Of a stretch of 9,100 nucleotides of DNA, positions 1-6,770 are shown piece after piece. The position numbers and the translations under genes are program-made. Source of the stretch: Enterovirga sp. (GTDB lineage: Bacteria > Pseudomonadota > Alphaproteobacteria > Rhizobiales > Beijerinckiaceae); the NCBI GenBank assembly GCA_028290385.1, contig JAQGJZ010000552.1, positions 1-9,100 on the forward strand. Direction: 5' to 3'. The notes beneath the pieces are model-generated. The model saw nothing but the letters and a program-made list of their open reading frames with translations, had not been told where the DNA came from and made no database searches. Every line of letters starts with the position of its first letter. The stretch's first letter is position 1.

Positions 1-1101
1 GCAAACATGCGCACCGGAGGCGACGACATCGCCCAGGCGCTCGCGCTGATCGGCGCGCAAGCGGTCTGGGAACCCGGCTCCGGACGCGACACCGGCTTTC
101 AGGTGGTGGATGTCCGCACGCTGCGGCGGCCGCGCATCGACGTGACCCTGCGCGTCTCGGGCCTGTTCCGCGACGCCTTCCCGCTCCAGATCGACCTGTT
201 CGATTCGGCCGTCCGGGCCGTCGCGGCCCTGGACGAGACCGAGGCGGACAACCCCATCGCGGCCCATGTCAGGGCCGAGGCGGACAAGCTGCAGGCCGCA
301 GGAGCGAGCGCCGGGACGGCGCTGAAGCGCGCCGCCACCCGCGTCTTCGGCTCCAAGCCCGGGGCCTACGGGGCCGGGCTGCAGGCGCTCATCGACGAAG
401 GCGGCTGGGACAGCCGGGCGGATTTTGCGGCCGCTTATCTCGCCTGGGGCGGCTTTGCCTATGGCGGTGGGCAGGAGGGCGACGACGCCGCGGATCTGCT
501 CACGGGCAATCTCGCGCGCGCCGATGCCGTCGTGCAGGCGCAGGACAACCGCGAGCACGACATCCTGGATTCGGACGATTACTACCAGTTCATGGGGGGC
601 CTTTCGGCGACGGTCGAGACCATCAAGGGCGCCGCGCCGCGCGTCTTCCACCTCGACACCTCGCGGCCGGAAGCGCCGCTCGCGCGCACCCTCGGGGAAG
701 AGATCACGCGGGTCGTCCGGGGGCGCGCCGCGAACCCAAAATGGATCGCAGGCGTCATGCGCCACGGCTACAAGGGCGCCTTCGAGATCGCGGCCACGGT
801 CGATTACCTGTTCGGCTTCGCGGCCTCGACCGACGCCGTGAAGCACCACCACTTCGATCAGCTCTTCAGCGCCTATCTGGAGGATGGGCGCGTGCGCGAC
901 TTCCTGGCAGCCGCGAACCCCGCCGCGCTGCGGGAGATCGCCGACCGCTTCGCCGAGGCGGTGCAGCGGGGCCTCTGGGTGCCACGCTCGAACAGCGCAG
1001 CCTCCCTTCTGGCAGAGCTCCGGAGCGGTGCCACCGCCGGACCCGGCCAACCGGGAGATCGGCCGAGGCCCGGCGCCCCTACGGCCCAACATTCAACATA
1101 G
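1..1101 (+). CDS. cobN: Cobaltochelatase large subunit CobN, C-terminal part (5' truncated)
   Basis: This is the last ~366 residues of CobN, the large subunit of the ATP-dependent cobaltochelatase (with CobS and CobT), which inserts Co2+ into hydrogenobyrinate a,c-diamide in aerobic B12 synthesis in the cytoplasm. The frame is open from base 1 and the first ATG at 7 lies inside the conserved text ANMRTGGDDIAQAL, so it is not the real start; full CobN is about 1250-1300 residues. Family features visible are RDAFPLQIDLFDSAV near the beginning, PGAYGAGLQALIDEGGW in the middle, DSDDYYQFMGGL, and the HGYKGAFEIAATVDYLFGF / HHHFDQLFSAYL block near the end. A roughly 35-residue Gly/Pro-rich tail follows the conserved part. 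The magnesium-chelatase H-subunit paralogue is less likely because CobN-type text continues to the end. The gene stops just before a B12-riboswitch-controlled metE. Identification is by recalled family sequence. Confidence 0.93.
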   Translation, partial: ANMRTGGDDIAQALALIGAQAVWEPGSGRDTGFQVVDVRTLRRPRIDVTLRVSGLFRDAFPLQIDLFDSAVRAVAALDETEADNPIAAHVRAEADKLQAAGASAGTALKRAATRVFGSKPGAYGAGLQALIDEGGWDSRADFAAAYLAWGGFAYGGGQEGDDAADLLTGNLARADAVVQAQDNREHDILDSDDYYQFMGGLSATVETIKGAAPRVFHLDTSRPEAPLARTLGEEITRVVRGRAANPKWIAGVMRHGYKGAFEIAATVDYLFGFAASTDAVKHHHFDQLFSAYLEDGRVRDFLAAANPAALREIADRFAEAVQRGLWVPRSNSAASLLAELRSGATAGPGQPGDRPRPGAPTAQHST

Positions 1102-1103
1102 AG

Positions 1104-1123
1104 ACATAAGGATGTCTTTATGT
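1104..1123. promoter_or_regulatory. Candidate SahR-type operator upstream of metE
   Basis: Imperfect 20-bp palindrome ACATAAGGATGTCTTTATGT, with outer half-sites ACATAA/TTATGT perfectly inverted. It is an AT-rich island in very GC-rich DNA, two bases after the cobN stop codon. From memory it matches the ACATAAAGATATCTTTATGT-like site associated in Alphaproteobacteria with SahR, the ArsR-family repressor that senses S-adenosylhomocysteine, at 18 of 20 positions. It ends 6 bp before the TTGACA element. The link to SahR is inference; the palindrome is seen directly. Confidence 0.5.
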
Positions 1124-1129
1124 GACGCC

Positions 1130-1158
1130 TTGACAGTCACCCGTGAAGCCGGCATCTC
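1130..1158 (+). promoter_or_regulatory. Possible metE promoter
   Basis: A perfect TTGACA (-35) lies at 1130-1135, also readable as the alphaproteobacterial CTTGAC at 1129-1134. With a 17-bp spacer the -10 would be CATCTC at 1153-1158, a poor match. This would start the RNA about where the riboswitch P1 stem begins. An alternative is TTCAAC at 1092-1097 with a -10 at about 1115-1121, which would place the 1104-1123 palindrome over the promoter as a repressor site. The choice between them is open. Confidence 0.35.
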
Positions 1159-1160
1159 GG

Positions 1161-1368
1161 CGTGGTCGAGGTTCTTCCGGGCGTCAGCCCGGGAGCTAAG
1201 AGGGAAGCCGGTGAGCCCACGATCCTTCGGGATTGCGGCGAGGCCGGCGCTGCCCCCGCAACTGTAAGCGGCGAGTTGCTGCCCACCACGTCACTGGACC
1301 GCCTGGTCCGGGAAGACGGGCAGCGACGACGACCCGCGAGCCAGGAGACCTGCCCCGACACAATCACG
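1161..1368 (+). ncRNA. Cobalamin (B12) riboswitch in the metE leader
   Basis: The hallmark conserved blocks of the adenosylcobalamin riboswitch are present in order: AAGAGGGAAGCCGGTG at 1198-1213, GCTGCCCCCGCAACTGTAAG at 1249-1268, CACTGG at 1292-1297 with CCGGGAAGACGGG at 1308-1320, and the B12 box AGCCAGGAGACCTGCC at 1339-1354. A plausible P1 closing stem is CGTGGT (1161-1166) with ATCACG (1363-1368, one G-T wobble). A small hairpin CCGGGC/GCCCGG (1178-1193) lies on the 5' side. When bound by B12 this element normally switches off the downstream gene, here metE, which is the classic arrangement for the B12-independent isozyme. The boundaries are approximate; the class assignment is secure. 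Confidence 0.95.
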
Positions 1369-1403
1369 TCCCTGGGCGGGGTGTCCCGGTGGTACGCAGG
1401 CGC

Positions 1404-1426
1404 GGCCGGCGAACCCCGGCCCTTTT
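1404..1426 (+). terminator. Terminator-like hairpin in the riboswitch expression platform
   Basis: GGCCGG (1404-1409) pairs with CCGGCC (1416-1421) around a 6-nt loop, and is followed by a C and four T (1423-1426). It lies 35 bases after the riboswitch P1 stem and 52 bases before metE, where an attenuator would be expected. The T tract is short, so termination may be weak or Rho-assisted; the SD-covering hairpin further down is an alternative or additional switch. Confidence 0.45.
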
Positions 1427-1452
1427 CCCGCATGCGTCCGCTCGGCCTTTGC

Positions 1453-1470
1453 CTCCAACCTTGTTTGGAG
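1453..1470 (+). promoter_or_regulatory. Hairpin covering the metE Shine-Dalgarno sequence
   Basis: CTCCAA (1453-1458) pairs perfectly with TTGGAG (1465-1470) around a 6-nt loop. GGAG at 1467-1470 is the metE ribosome binding site, 7 bases before the ATG at 1478, so the hairpin would hide it. This looks like the translational output of the B12 riboswitch. Pairing is seen in the sequence; regulation is inferred. Confidence 0.5.
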
Positions 1471-1477
1471 AAAGCCG

Positions 1478-3826
1478 ATGTCAACGTCTTCCATTCTGTC
1501 CATCGCCACGCTCGGCGTCCCGCGGATCGGCCCGCGGCGCGAGCTCAAGACCGCGCTCGAAGCTTTTTGGGCCGGCAAGATCGACGAAACCGCCCTGCGC
1601 GAGACAGCCTCCAGCCTGCGGGCGGCGAGCTGGGCGCGCCAGAAGGGTTTGGGGATCGACCTGATCCCGTCGAACGACTTCTCCTTCTACGATCAGGTGC
1701 TCGACACGAGCGCGATGCTGGGCGCGCTTCCGCCGGCCTATGGCTGGACCGGGGGCCCTGTGCCGCTCGCGACCTATTTCGCGATGGCGCGCGGCGCGCA
1801 GGGCGGCGCAATCGAGGCGACCTGCGCGCACGGCCATGCGCACGGAGGCGACGGTGTGCCCGCGCTCGAGATGACCAAGTGGTTCGACACGAACTACCAC
1901 TACATGGTCCCCGAATTCCGGCGCGGGCAGGACTTCTCGCTGGCCTCGACCAAGGCCGTGGACGAATACCGGGAAGCGAAGGCGCTCGGCTATGCGACGC
2001 GGCCGGTCCTGATCGGGCCCGTGACGTTTCTGCTGCTCGGCAAGGCCAAGGACGAGGGCCTCGATCCGCTCGCCCTGCTGCCCGGCCTGCTGCCGGTCTA
2101 TACCGAGGTGCTCCGCCGTCTCGCGGCCAACGGCGCCGAATGGGTGCAGATGGACGAGCCCTGCCTGGCGCTGGACCTGCCCGGGGCCGCGCAGCAGGCG
2201 CTGCGCGACGCCTACGGGATGTTCGCCCGCGCCCTGCCCCAGCTCAAGATCATGCTGACGACCTATTTCGGCGGGCTCGGCGGCAATCTGGGCACGGCGA
2301 CCGCGCTTCCGGTTGCCGGGCTGCACCTCGATCTCGTGCGGGCGCCCGAGCAGCTCGAGCAGGTCGTATCGGCCGCCCCGCAAGGCCTCGTCCTGTCGCT
2401 CGGCGTGATCGACGGGCGCAACATCTGGCGGGCCGATCTCGGTCGCATCCTCGACGACGTCGAGCCGGTTCTGGCGAAGCGCGGCACCGACCACGTCCAG
2501 CTCGCGCCCTCCTGTTCGCTGCTCCACGTCCCGTACGATCTCTCGCCCGAGCGCGGGCTCGATCCGGAGCTGAAAGGGTGGCTGGCCTTCGCGGCGCAGA
2601 AGATGGAGGAGCTGGCGATCCTCGGCCAGGCGCTGAGCCATGGCCGCGACGCCGTGCGAGATGAGCTCCGGGAGGCCTCCGCGGCCATCGCGGCGCGGCG
2701 CCATTCGCCGAAGGTGCACGACGCCGCCGTCCAGGCCCGCGCCGAGGCCGCGAGCGCGGACGTGGCACGCCGGCAGAGCAGCTTCGCGGCCCGCAGCGAG
2801 ATCCAGGGGAGGCGCTTCGGCCTGCCGCCCTTTCCGACGACCACGATCGGCTCGTTTCCGCAGACCGCAGAGGTCAGGAAGGCGCGCTCGGCCCACGCCA
2901 AGGGCCAGATAAGCGCCGCCGAGTACGACGGCTTTCTGCGCGAGGCGACGGCGGAGACGGTGCGCTGGCAGGAGGAGATCGGCCTCGACGTGCTCGTGCA
3001 CGGCGAGTTCGAGCGCAACGACATGGTCCAGTATTTCGGCGAGCAGCTCGCCGGCTTCGCCTTTACGCAGGGCGGCTGGGTCCAGTCCTATGGCTCGCGC
3101 TGCGTCCGCCCGCCGATCATCTTCGGCGACGTGTCCCGTCCCGCGGAGATGACGGTCGGCTGGTGGCGCTACGCCCAGTCGCTCACCGACAGGCCCATGA
3201 AGGGCATGCTGACCGGGCCGGTCACCATCCTGAACTGGTCCTTCGTGCGCGACGACCTGCCCCGATCCGCCGTGTGCCGGCAGATCGCGCTCGCCATCCG
3301 GGACGAGGTGCTCGACCTGGAGAAGGCCGGCGCCGGCATGATCCAGATCGACGAGGCCGCTTTGCGCGAGGGCCTGCCGCTCCGCCAGGCCGAGTGGCAG
3401 GCCTATCTCGACTGGGCGGTCGAGTGCTTCCGGCTGACCGCCTCCGGGGTCGCGGACGAGACGCAGATCCACACCCACATGTGCTACTCGGAGTTCAACG
3501 ACATCATCGGGGCGATTGGCGCGATGGATGCCGACGTCATCTCCATCGAGACCTCGCGCTCCAAGATGGAGCTGCTCGACGCTTTCACGACCTACAAGTA
3601 TCCGAACGAGATCGGACCGGGCGTCTACGACATCCATTCCCCGCGCGTGCCGGACGTCGCGGAGATGATCGACCTGCTCGACCGGGCTTGCGGCAAGCTC
3701 TCGGCCGACCAGATCTGGGTCAATCCGGATTGCGGCCTCAAGACCCGCGGCTGGGCCGAGGTCCGCCCGGCCCTGGTCAACATGGTCGAGGCCGCGAGGC
3801 AGGCGCGCGCGGCGGTGTTTGCGTGA
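1478..3826 (+). CDS. metE: Cobalamin-independent methionine synthase MetE
   Basis: 782-residue 5-methyltetrahydropteroyltriglutamate-homocysteine S-methyltransferase. It makes methionine in the cytoplasm by direct methyl transfer from methyl-folate (polyglutamate) to zinc-bound homocysteine, without B12. The N-terminal half starts with LGVPRIGPRRELKTALEAFWAGK and the catalytic barrel starts near residue 445 with PPFPTTTIGSFPQT. The zinc ligands known from E. coli MetE (H641, C643, E665, C726) are H667, C669, E691 and C752 here, and the catalytic H694 is H720, all at a constant offset of +26, so the enzyme should be active. Length is slightly above the usual 750-770, with the extra residues lying before the catalytic domain. 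The ATG at 1478 has GGAG 7 bases upstream and fits the family N-terminus. The gene is controlled by the B12 riboswitch just upstream and overlaps the next gene by four bases. Confidence 0.97.
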   Translation: MSTSSILSIATLGVPRIGPRRELKTALEAFWAGKIDETALRETASSLRAASWARQKGLGIDLIPSNDFSFYDQVLDTSAMLGALPPAYGWTGGPVPLATYFAMARGAQGGAIEATCAHGHAHGGDGVPALEMTKWFDTNYHYMVPEFRRGQDFSLASTKAVDEYREAKALGYATRPVLIGPVTFLLLGKAKDEGLDPLALLPGLLPVYTEVLRRLAANGAEWVQMDEPCLALDLPGAAQQALRDAYGMFARALPQLKIMLTTYFGGLGGNLGTATALPVAGLHLDLVRAPEQLEQVVSAAPQGLVLSLGVIDGRNIWRADLGRILDDVEPVLAKRGTDHVQLAPSCSLLHVPYDLSPERGLDPELKGWLAFAAQKMEELAILGQALSHGRDAVRDELREASAAIAARRHSPKVHDAAVQARAEAASADVARRQSSFAARSEIQGRRFGLPPFPTTTIGSFPQTAEVRKARSAHAKGQISAAEYDGFLREATAETVRWQEEIGLDVLVHGEFERNDMVQYFGEQLAGFAFTQGGWVQSYGSRCVRPPIIFGDVSRPAEMTVGWWRYAQSLTDRPMKGMLTGPVTILNWSFVRDDLPRSAVCRQIALAIRDEVLDLEKAGAGMIQIDEAALREGLPLRQAEWQAYLDWAVECFRLTASGVADETQIHTHMCYSEFNDIIGAIGAMDADVISIETSRSKMELLDAFTTYKYPNEIGPGVYDIHSPRVPDVAEMIDLLDRACGKLSADQIWVNPDCGLKTRGWAEVRPALVNMVEAARQARAAVFA

Positions 3827-4620
3827 GCACCGCGCAGCGGGAGGCGGGTCGCGCAACCCGCCTCATCGACATCGTGTTCCCGGGCGACACCAACCACCAC
3901 GGCACGCTCTTCGGCGGGATCGGCCTCGCGCAGATGGACAAGGTCGCGTTCATCACGGCCTCGCGCCACGCCCATGTCGATTTCGTCACCGGCTCCTGCG
4001 AGCGGATCGACTTCAAGGCGCCGGCCAATCTCGGCGAGATCATCGAGCTGGCGGGCCGCGTCACCCAGGTCGGGCGGCGCTCGCTCAGGACGGAGGTGGA
4101 GCTGGTGGCGGAGGCGCCGCTCACCGGCGAGCGCCGCCTCTGCGCCCGCGGGGCGTTCAACATGGTGGCGGTCGGCGAGCGCGTCGGGCCGGCCTATCGC
4201 CTGCCGCCGCTGGCCGATGAGGCGGAGGACACGGCCGGCACCATCCGCATGGTGGAAATGGTCTTTCCCGGCCAGACGAGCCATTACGGCAGCCTGTATG
4301 GCGGGGACGCCCTGACCGCGATGGCGCGCGCGGCCTTCGTGGCCGCGACCCGGCATTGCCGCGAGCATGTGGTGATGAAGCTCGCCCAAAGGGCCGACTT
4401 TCGGCACCAGGTAGTCGAGGGAGAGGTGATCGAGCTGATCCCGGCAGTCGTGTCGACCGGGCGAAGCGCGATGACTGTCACGGTCGCGATGTGGGCCGAG
4501 AACCTGCAGACCGGCGAGCGGCGCGATTGCGGTGCCGGCGAGTTCGTCATGGTCGCCGTGGACGAGAACGGCCAGAGCAAGCCCATCGGGGCTCGTGCTG
4601 TCGCCGGGGGCACGGACTAG
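3823..4620 (+). CDS. Tandem double-hotdog acyl-CoA thioesterase
   Basis: 265-residue protein that should hydrolyse acyl-CoA to free acid and CoA; the substrate is unknown. It has two similar hotdog domains: about residues 12-120 (RLIDIVFPGDTNHHG, LFGG, AQMDK) and 140-250 (RMVEMVFPGQTSHYG, LYGG, TAMAR). Domain 1 keeps the Asn and Asp typical of YciA/ACOT-type enzymes (N24, D39); at the matching positions domain 2 has S153 and A168, so the halves are no longer equivalent. No signal peptide is seen, so it is likely cytoplasmic. The GTG start at 3823 overlaps the metE stop (GTGA), indicating translational coupling and a shared B12-riboswitch mRNA. The open frame extends far upstream inside metE, but that part is out-of-frame shadow. 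The family call is firm; the physiological role is not known. Confidence 0.88.
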   Translation: MSTAQREAGRATRLIDIVFPGDTNHHGTLFGGIGLAQMDKVAFITASRHAHVDFVTGSCERIDFKAPANLGEIIELAGRVTQVGRRSLRTEVELVAEAPLTGERRLCARGAFNMVAVGERVGPAYRLPPLADEAEDTAGTIRMVEMVFPGQTSHYGSLYGGDALTAMARAAFVAATRHCREHVVMKLAQRADFRHQVVEGEVIELIPAVVSTGRSAMTVTVAMWAENLQTGERRDCGAGEFVMVAVDENGQSKPIGARAVAGGTD

Positions 4621-4698
4621 CGCCGGTTTGCCAAGCCCCGCTGCGCGATTACGCTCGTGGCTCGGCCGCTCGCACGCGTCGGCCGCCAAACACGTGCA

Positions 4699-4705
4699 AG
4701 GGGGG
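4699..4705 (+). promoter_or_regulatory. Ribosome binding site deciding the panE GTG start
   Basis: AGGGGGG ends 7 bases before GTG at 4713. It supports that start over the long upstream open frame and over the ATG at 4728, which would remove the first strand of the nucleotide-binding fold. The 92-bp gap 4621-4712 shows no clear promoter or terminator, so panE might be read through from metE. Confidence 0.6.
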
Positions 4706-4712
4706 CCTGCTT

Positions 4713-5606
4713 GTGAAGATCGCCGTGATGGGTGCGGGAGCCGTCGGTTGCTATTTCGGCGGGCGGCTGGCCCAGGCGGGGCACGCCGTGACCCTGATCG
4801 CCCGCCCGAGCCATGTCGCCGCGGTGACGTCCCGCGGCCTGCTGCTCGAAACGGCAGCCGGAACCGAGACCGTACAGGTCGACGCGACGGAGGATCCGGC
4901 CGGCGTCGCCGATGCGGACCTCGTCATCGTGAGCGTGAAGTCGGACGATGTCGGCGAAGTGGGCCGGCAGATCGCCGGCCATCTCGGGCCGGACACCCAG
5001 ATCCTCAGCCTGCAGAACGGCGCCGACACGGCCGAGCGGCTCCAGGCCGCCCTGAACCGGCCCGTGATCCCCGCCGCCGTCTATGTGGCGGTGGAGATGG
5101 CCGGCCCCGGGCATGTGCGCCACCACGGGCGCGGCGAACTCGTGGTCGGCTCCGGCCCGGCGAGCGGGGCGCTGCAGACACTCCTGCGCGAGGCCCGCAT
5201 TCCGACCGAGCTGTCGGACAACGTGGTCGGTGTGCTGTGGACCAAGCTCATCGTGAACTGCGCCTACAACGCCCTCTCGGCCATTCCCCAGCTGCCGTAT
5301 GGCGACATCGTGAGCGAGCCGGGCGTGCCGGAGCTGATGGAAGACGTGGTCGCCGAATGCCTTGCCGTGGCCCAGGGTCTTGGCGTCACCGCGGCCGGCG
5401 ATGTGCGGGCGGCCGTTCGGGGGCTCGCGGGCTCCATGCCCAAGCAGCTCTCCTCGACGGCCCAGGACCTCGCGCGCGGCAAGCGGACGGAGATCGACCA
5501 CCTGAACGGCTATGTGGTCCGCAAGGCGGCCGAGCTCGGGATCCCGGCCCCGGCAAACCGGGCGCTCTGGGTGGCGGTCAGGCTGATGGAAGGAAAGCGC
5601 GGCTGA
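4713..5606 (+). CDS. panE: 2-dehydropantoate 2-reductase (ketopantoate reductase)
   Basis: 297-residue NADPH-dependent reductase that converts ketopantoate to pantoate in pantothenate/CoA synthesis, or a close ApbA/PanE-family homologue with another 2-oxoacid substrate. The N-terminal Rossmann domain begins at once with KIAVMGAGAVGCYFGG (GxGxxG at residues 7-12). SLQNG carries the conserved N102. The C-terminal helical domain has LWTKLIVNCAYNALSAI with the catalytic K178 and N182, and GKRTEIDHLNG with E260; these correspond to K176, N180 and E256 of E. coli PanE as I recall them. Length is typical (about 300). It starts with GTG 92 bp after the thioesterase, on the same strand, with a strong Shine-Dalgarno sequence. 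Because many genomes carry several PanE-like paralogues, the exact substrate is less certain than the fold and mechanism. It converges on queD, with 30 bp between the stop codons. Confidence 0.9.
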   Translation: MKIAVMGAGAVGCYFGGRLAQAGHAVTLIARPSHVAAVTSRGLLLETAAGTETVQVDATEDPAGVADADLVIVSVKSDDVGEVGRQIAGHLGPDTQILSLQNGADTAERLQAALNRPVIPAAVYVAVEMAGPGHVRHHGRGELVVGSGPASGALQTLLREARIPTELSDNVVGVLWTKLIVNCAYNALSAIPQLPYGDIVSEPGVPELMEDVVAECLAVAQGLGVTAAGDVRAAVRGLAGSMPKQLSSTAQDLARGKRTEIDHLNGYVVRKAAELGIPAPANRALWVAVRLMEGKRG

Positions 5607-5630
5607 AGGCCGGGGACAGGGCGGCGGCCT
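5607..5630. terminator. Possible shared hairpin between convergent panE and queD
   Basis: AGGCCG (5607-5612) pairs with CGGCCT (5625-5630) around a 12-nt loop in the 30-bp gap between the two stop codons. There is no T tract on either side, so this is a weak candidate for a bidirectional terminator. A 14-bp perfect palindrome, GGCCGGGCCCGGCC, follows at 5650-5663 inside the end of queD. Confidence 0.25.
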
Positions 5631-5636
5631 GCGGCA

Positions 5637-6122
5637 TCACCGGCTGACAGGCCGGGCCCGGCCCGCATTGCCGTCGTGCTCCCGGACCTCCGCAAGGGCC
5701 ACCCAGCAGCGCGGCGCGAGGCCATGCTCGCGGAGCCAGGCCTCGGCCCGTTCGAGCACCATCTGGGCGAAGCGCTCGCAGCCGACCGCCGGCACGACCA
5801 CGAGGTCGAGCGCCCCGGCGGCATGAAGCTCGCGGAATTGCGGCAGCAGCGGATCGTCCTCCGCGATCAGGGTCTTGTGGTCGAACAGGTCTTCGAGCCA
5901 GGCCTTGAAGCTTTTCAGCGCGCCGAAATCGACCACCCAGCCGCGTTCGTCCAGCTCGGAGGCCTGGAACTCCACCGAGACCGCGAGCGAATACCCGTGC
6001 AGGAAGCGGCAATGGCTTTCGGCTCGCCACTGCCGGAACGCGCAAGAGAAGCCGGCAGCAGGGCCGTAGGTCTTGACCGACGAGAAGGTCAGGGGCCGCG
6101 GCTCGGCCGTGCTGTCGCTCAT
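5637..6122 (-). CDS. queD: Divergent 6-carboxytetrahydropterin synthase (QueD family)
   Basis: 161-residue protein of the 6-pyruvoyl-tetrahydropterin synthase/QueD family. QueD turns dihydroneopterin triphosphate into 6-carboxytetrahydropterin, the substrate of QueE in the preQ0/queuosine pathway. The catalytic Cys is kept (C38 in SHCRFLHGY, matching C27 in CGRLHGH of E. coli), as are the D81-H82 pair and E148 near the end. Two of the three usual zinc histidines are changed: the AAHRL histidine region reads CAFRQ, and HGH reads HGY (H42, Y44); H37 could be a substitute ligand. Length exceeds the E. coli enzyme (about 120) because of extra segments, including DERGWVVDFGALKSFKAWLEDLFDH and a longer helix before the end. 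The ATG overlaps the queE stop (ATGA, 6119-6122), so the two are translationally coupled, supporting the pathway role. Similar HGY forms seem usual in Alphaproteobacteria, from memory. Confidence 0.87.
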   Translation of the reverse strand: MSDSTAEPRPLTFSSVKTYGPAAGFSCAFRQWRAESHCRFLHGYSLAVSVEFQASELDERGWVVDFGALKSFKAWLEDLFDHKTLIAEDDPLLPQFRELHAAGALDLVVVPAVGCERFAQMVLERAEAWLREHGLAPRCWVALAEVREHDGNAGRARPVSR

Positions 6123-6751
6123 GGGATGCCGACCGCCTTGTGCATCTGGATGTTCAGCCGCCATTGCGGGTGGGCGAGGCAGAAGGAGGTCGCGTCCCGG
6201 ACGTTCTGCAGCCGCTCCGGCCCGTCCATGGGCGACACCCAGAACAGATCGAAGCCGAGCCCGGCGAGAGCCTCCAGGTCGAGGCCCGGCTGCGGATACA
6301 CCACCTTCAGCTCGTTGCCGGTGCATTGCACGAGATCCGCCCCCGCCTTGGGGCTGACGCAGACCCAATCGAGCCCCGCCGGGGCCTGCAGGGTGCCGTT
6401 CGTTTCAACCGCGGTCTCGAACCCGCGCGCCTTCACGGCGTCGAGCAGATCCGGGTCCAGCTGGAGAAGGGGCTCGCCCCCCGTGAACACGACGAAACGC
6501 CTCGCCGGCGCGCCGGCCCAAACGCTCTCGATGTGATCCGCGAGCGCCGCCGCGGAGTCGAAGCGCCCTCCCCCGGCCCCGTCGGTGCCGACGAATTCCG
6601 TATCGCAGAACCGGCACACCGCAGATGCGCGGTCGCGCTCGCGCCCCGACCAAAGATTGCACCCTGAGAATCGGCAAAACACCGCCACGCGGCCGGATTG
6701 CCCGCCCTCGCCCTGCAGCGTCTTGAAGACTTCCTTGACCGCGTAGCCCAC
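6119..6751 (-). CDS. queE: 7-carboxy-7-deazaguanine synthase QueE
   Basis: 210-residue radical SAM enzyme that converts 6-carboxytetrahydropterin to 7-carboxy-7-deazaguanine, the step after QueD toward preQ0 and tRNA queuosine. It begins GYAVKEVFKTLQGEG and has the unusual QueE cluster motif C-x14-C-x2-C (C31, C46, C49), then DTEFVGTDG, the FTGGEPLLQLD SAM-binding GGE motif, AVETNGT and SPKAG. With the GTG at 6751 the cysteine numbering and length equal those of the Burkholderia multivorans enzyme as I recall them, so I prefer it; GTG at 6769 is an in-frame alternative (216 residues) with no better Shine-Dalgarno. The stop overlaps the queD start (ATGA). Upstream lies a region of dense inverted repeats and then nrdB on the same strand. 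QueC, QueF and other pathway genes are not in the window. Confidence 0.94.
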   Translation of the reverse strand: MGYAVKEVFKTLQGEGGQSGRVAVFCRFSGCNLWSGRERDRASAVCRFCDTEFVGTDGAGGGRFDSAAALADHIESVWAGAPARRFVVFTGGEPLLQLDPDLLDAVKARGFETAVETNGTLQAPAGLDWVCVSPKAGADLVQCTGNELKVVYPQPGLDLEALAGLGFDLFWVSPMDGPERLQNVRDATSFCLAHPQWRLNIQMHKAVGIP

Positions 6752-6770
6752 GGCATCAACTCGCAACACA

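Noticed and set aside
3163..3822. Long N-terminal extension of the thioesterase frame inside metE
   Set aside because: Arg-rich out-of-frame text over conserved MetE sequence; homology begins only after GTG 3823.
1481..3856. 791-codon open frame on the - strand opposite metE
   Set aside because: Shadow of the GC-rich metE gene in the codon-aligned antisense frame; low-complexity composition with no recognisable domain, while the + frame is complete MetE.
4356..4712. Upstream extension of the panE frame
   Set aside because: Overlaps the thioesterase in another frame; the Rossmann motif and Shine-Dalgarno place the start at 4713.
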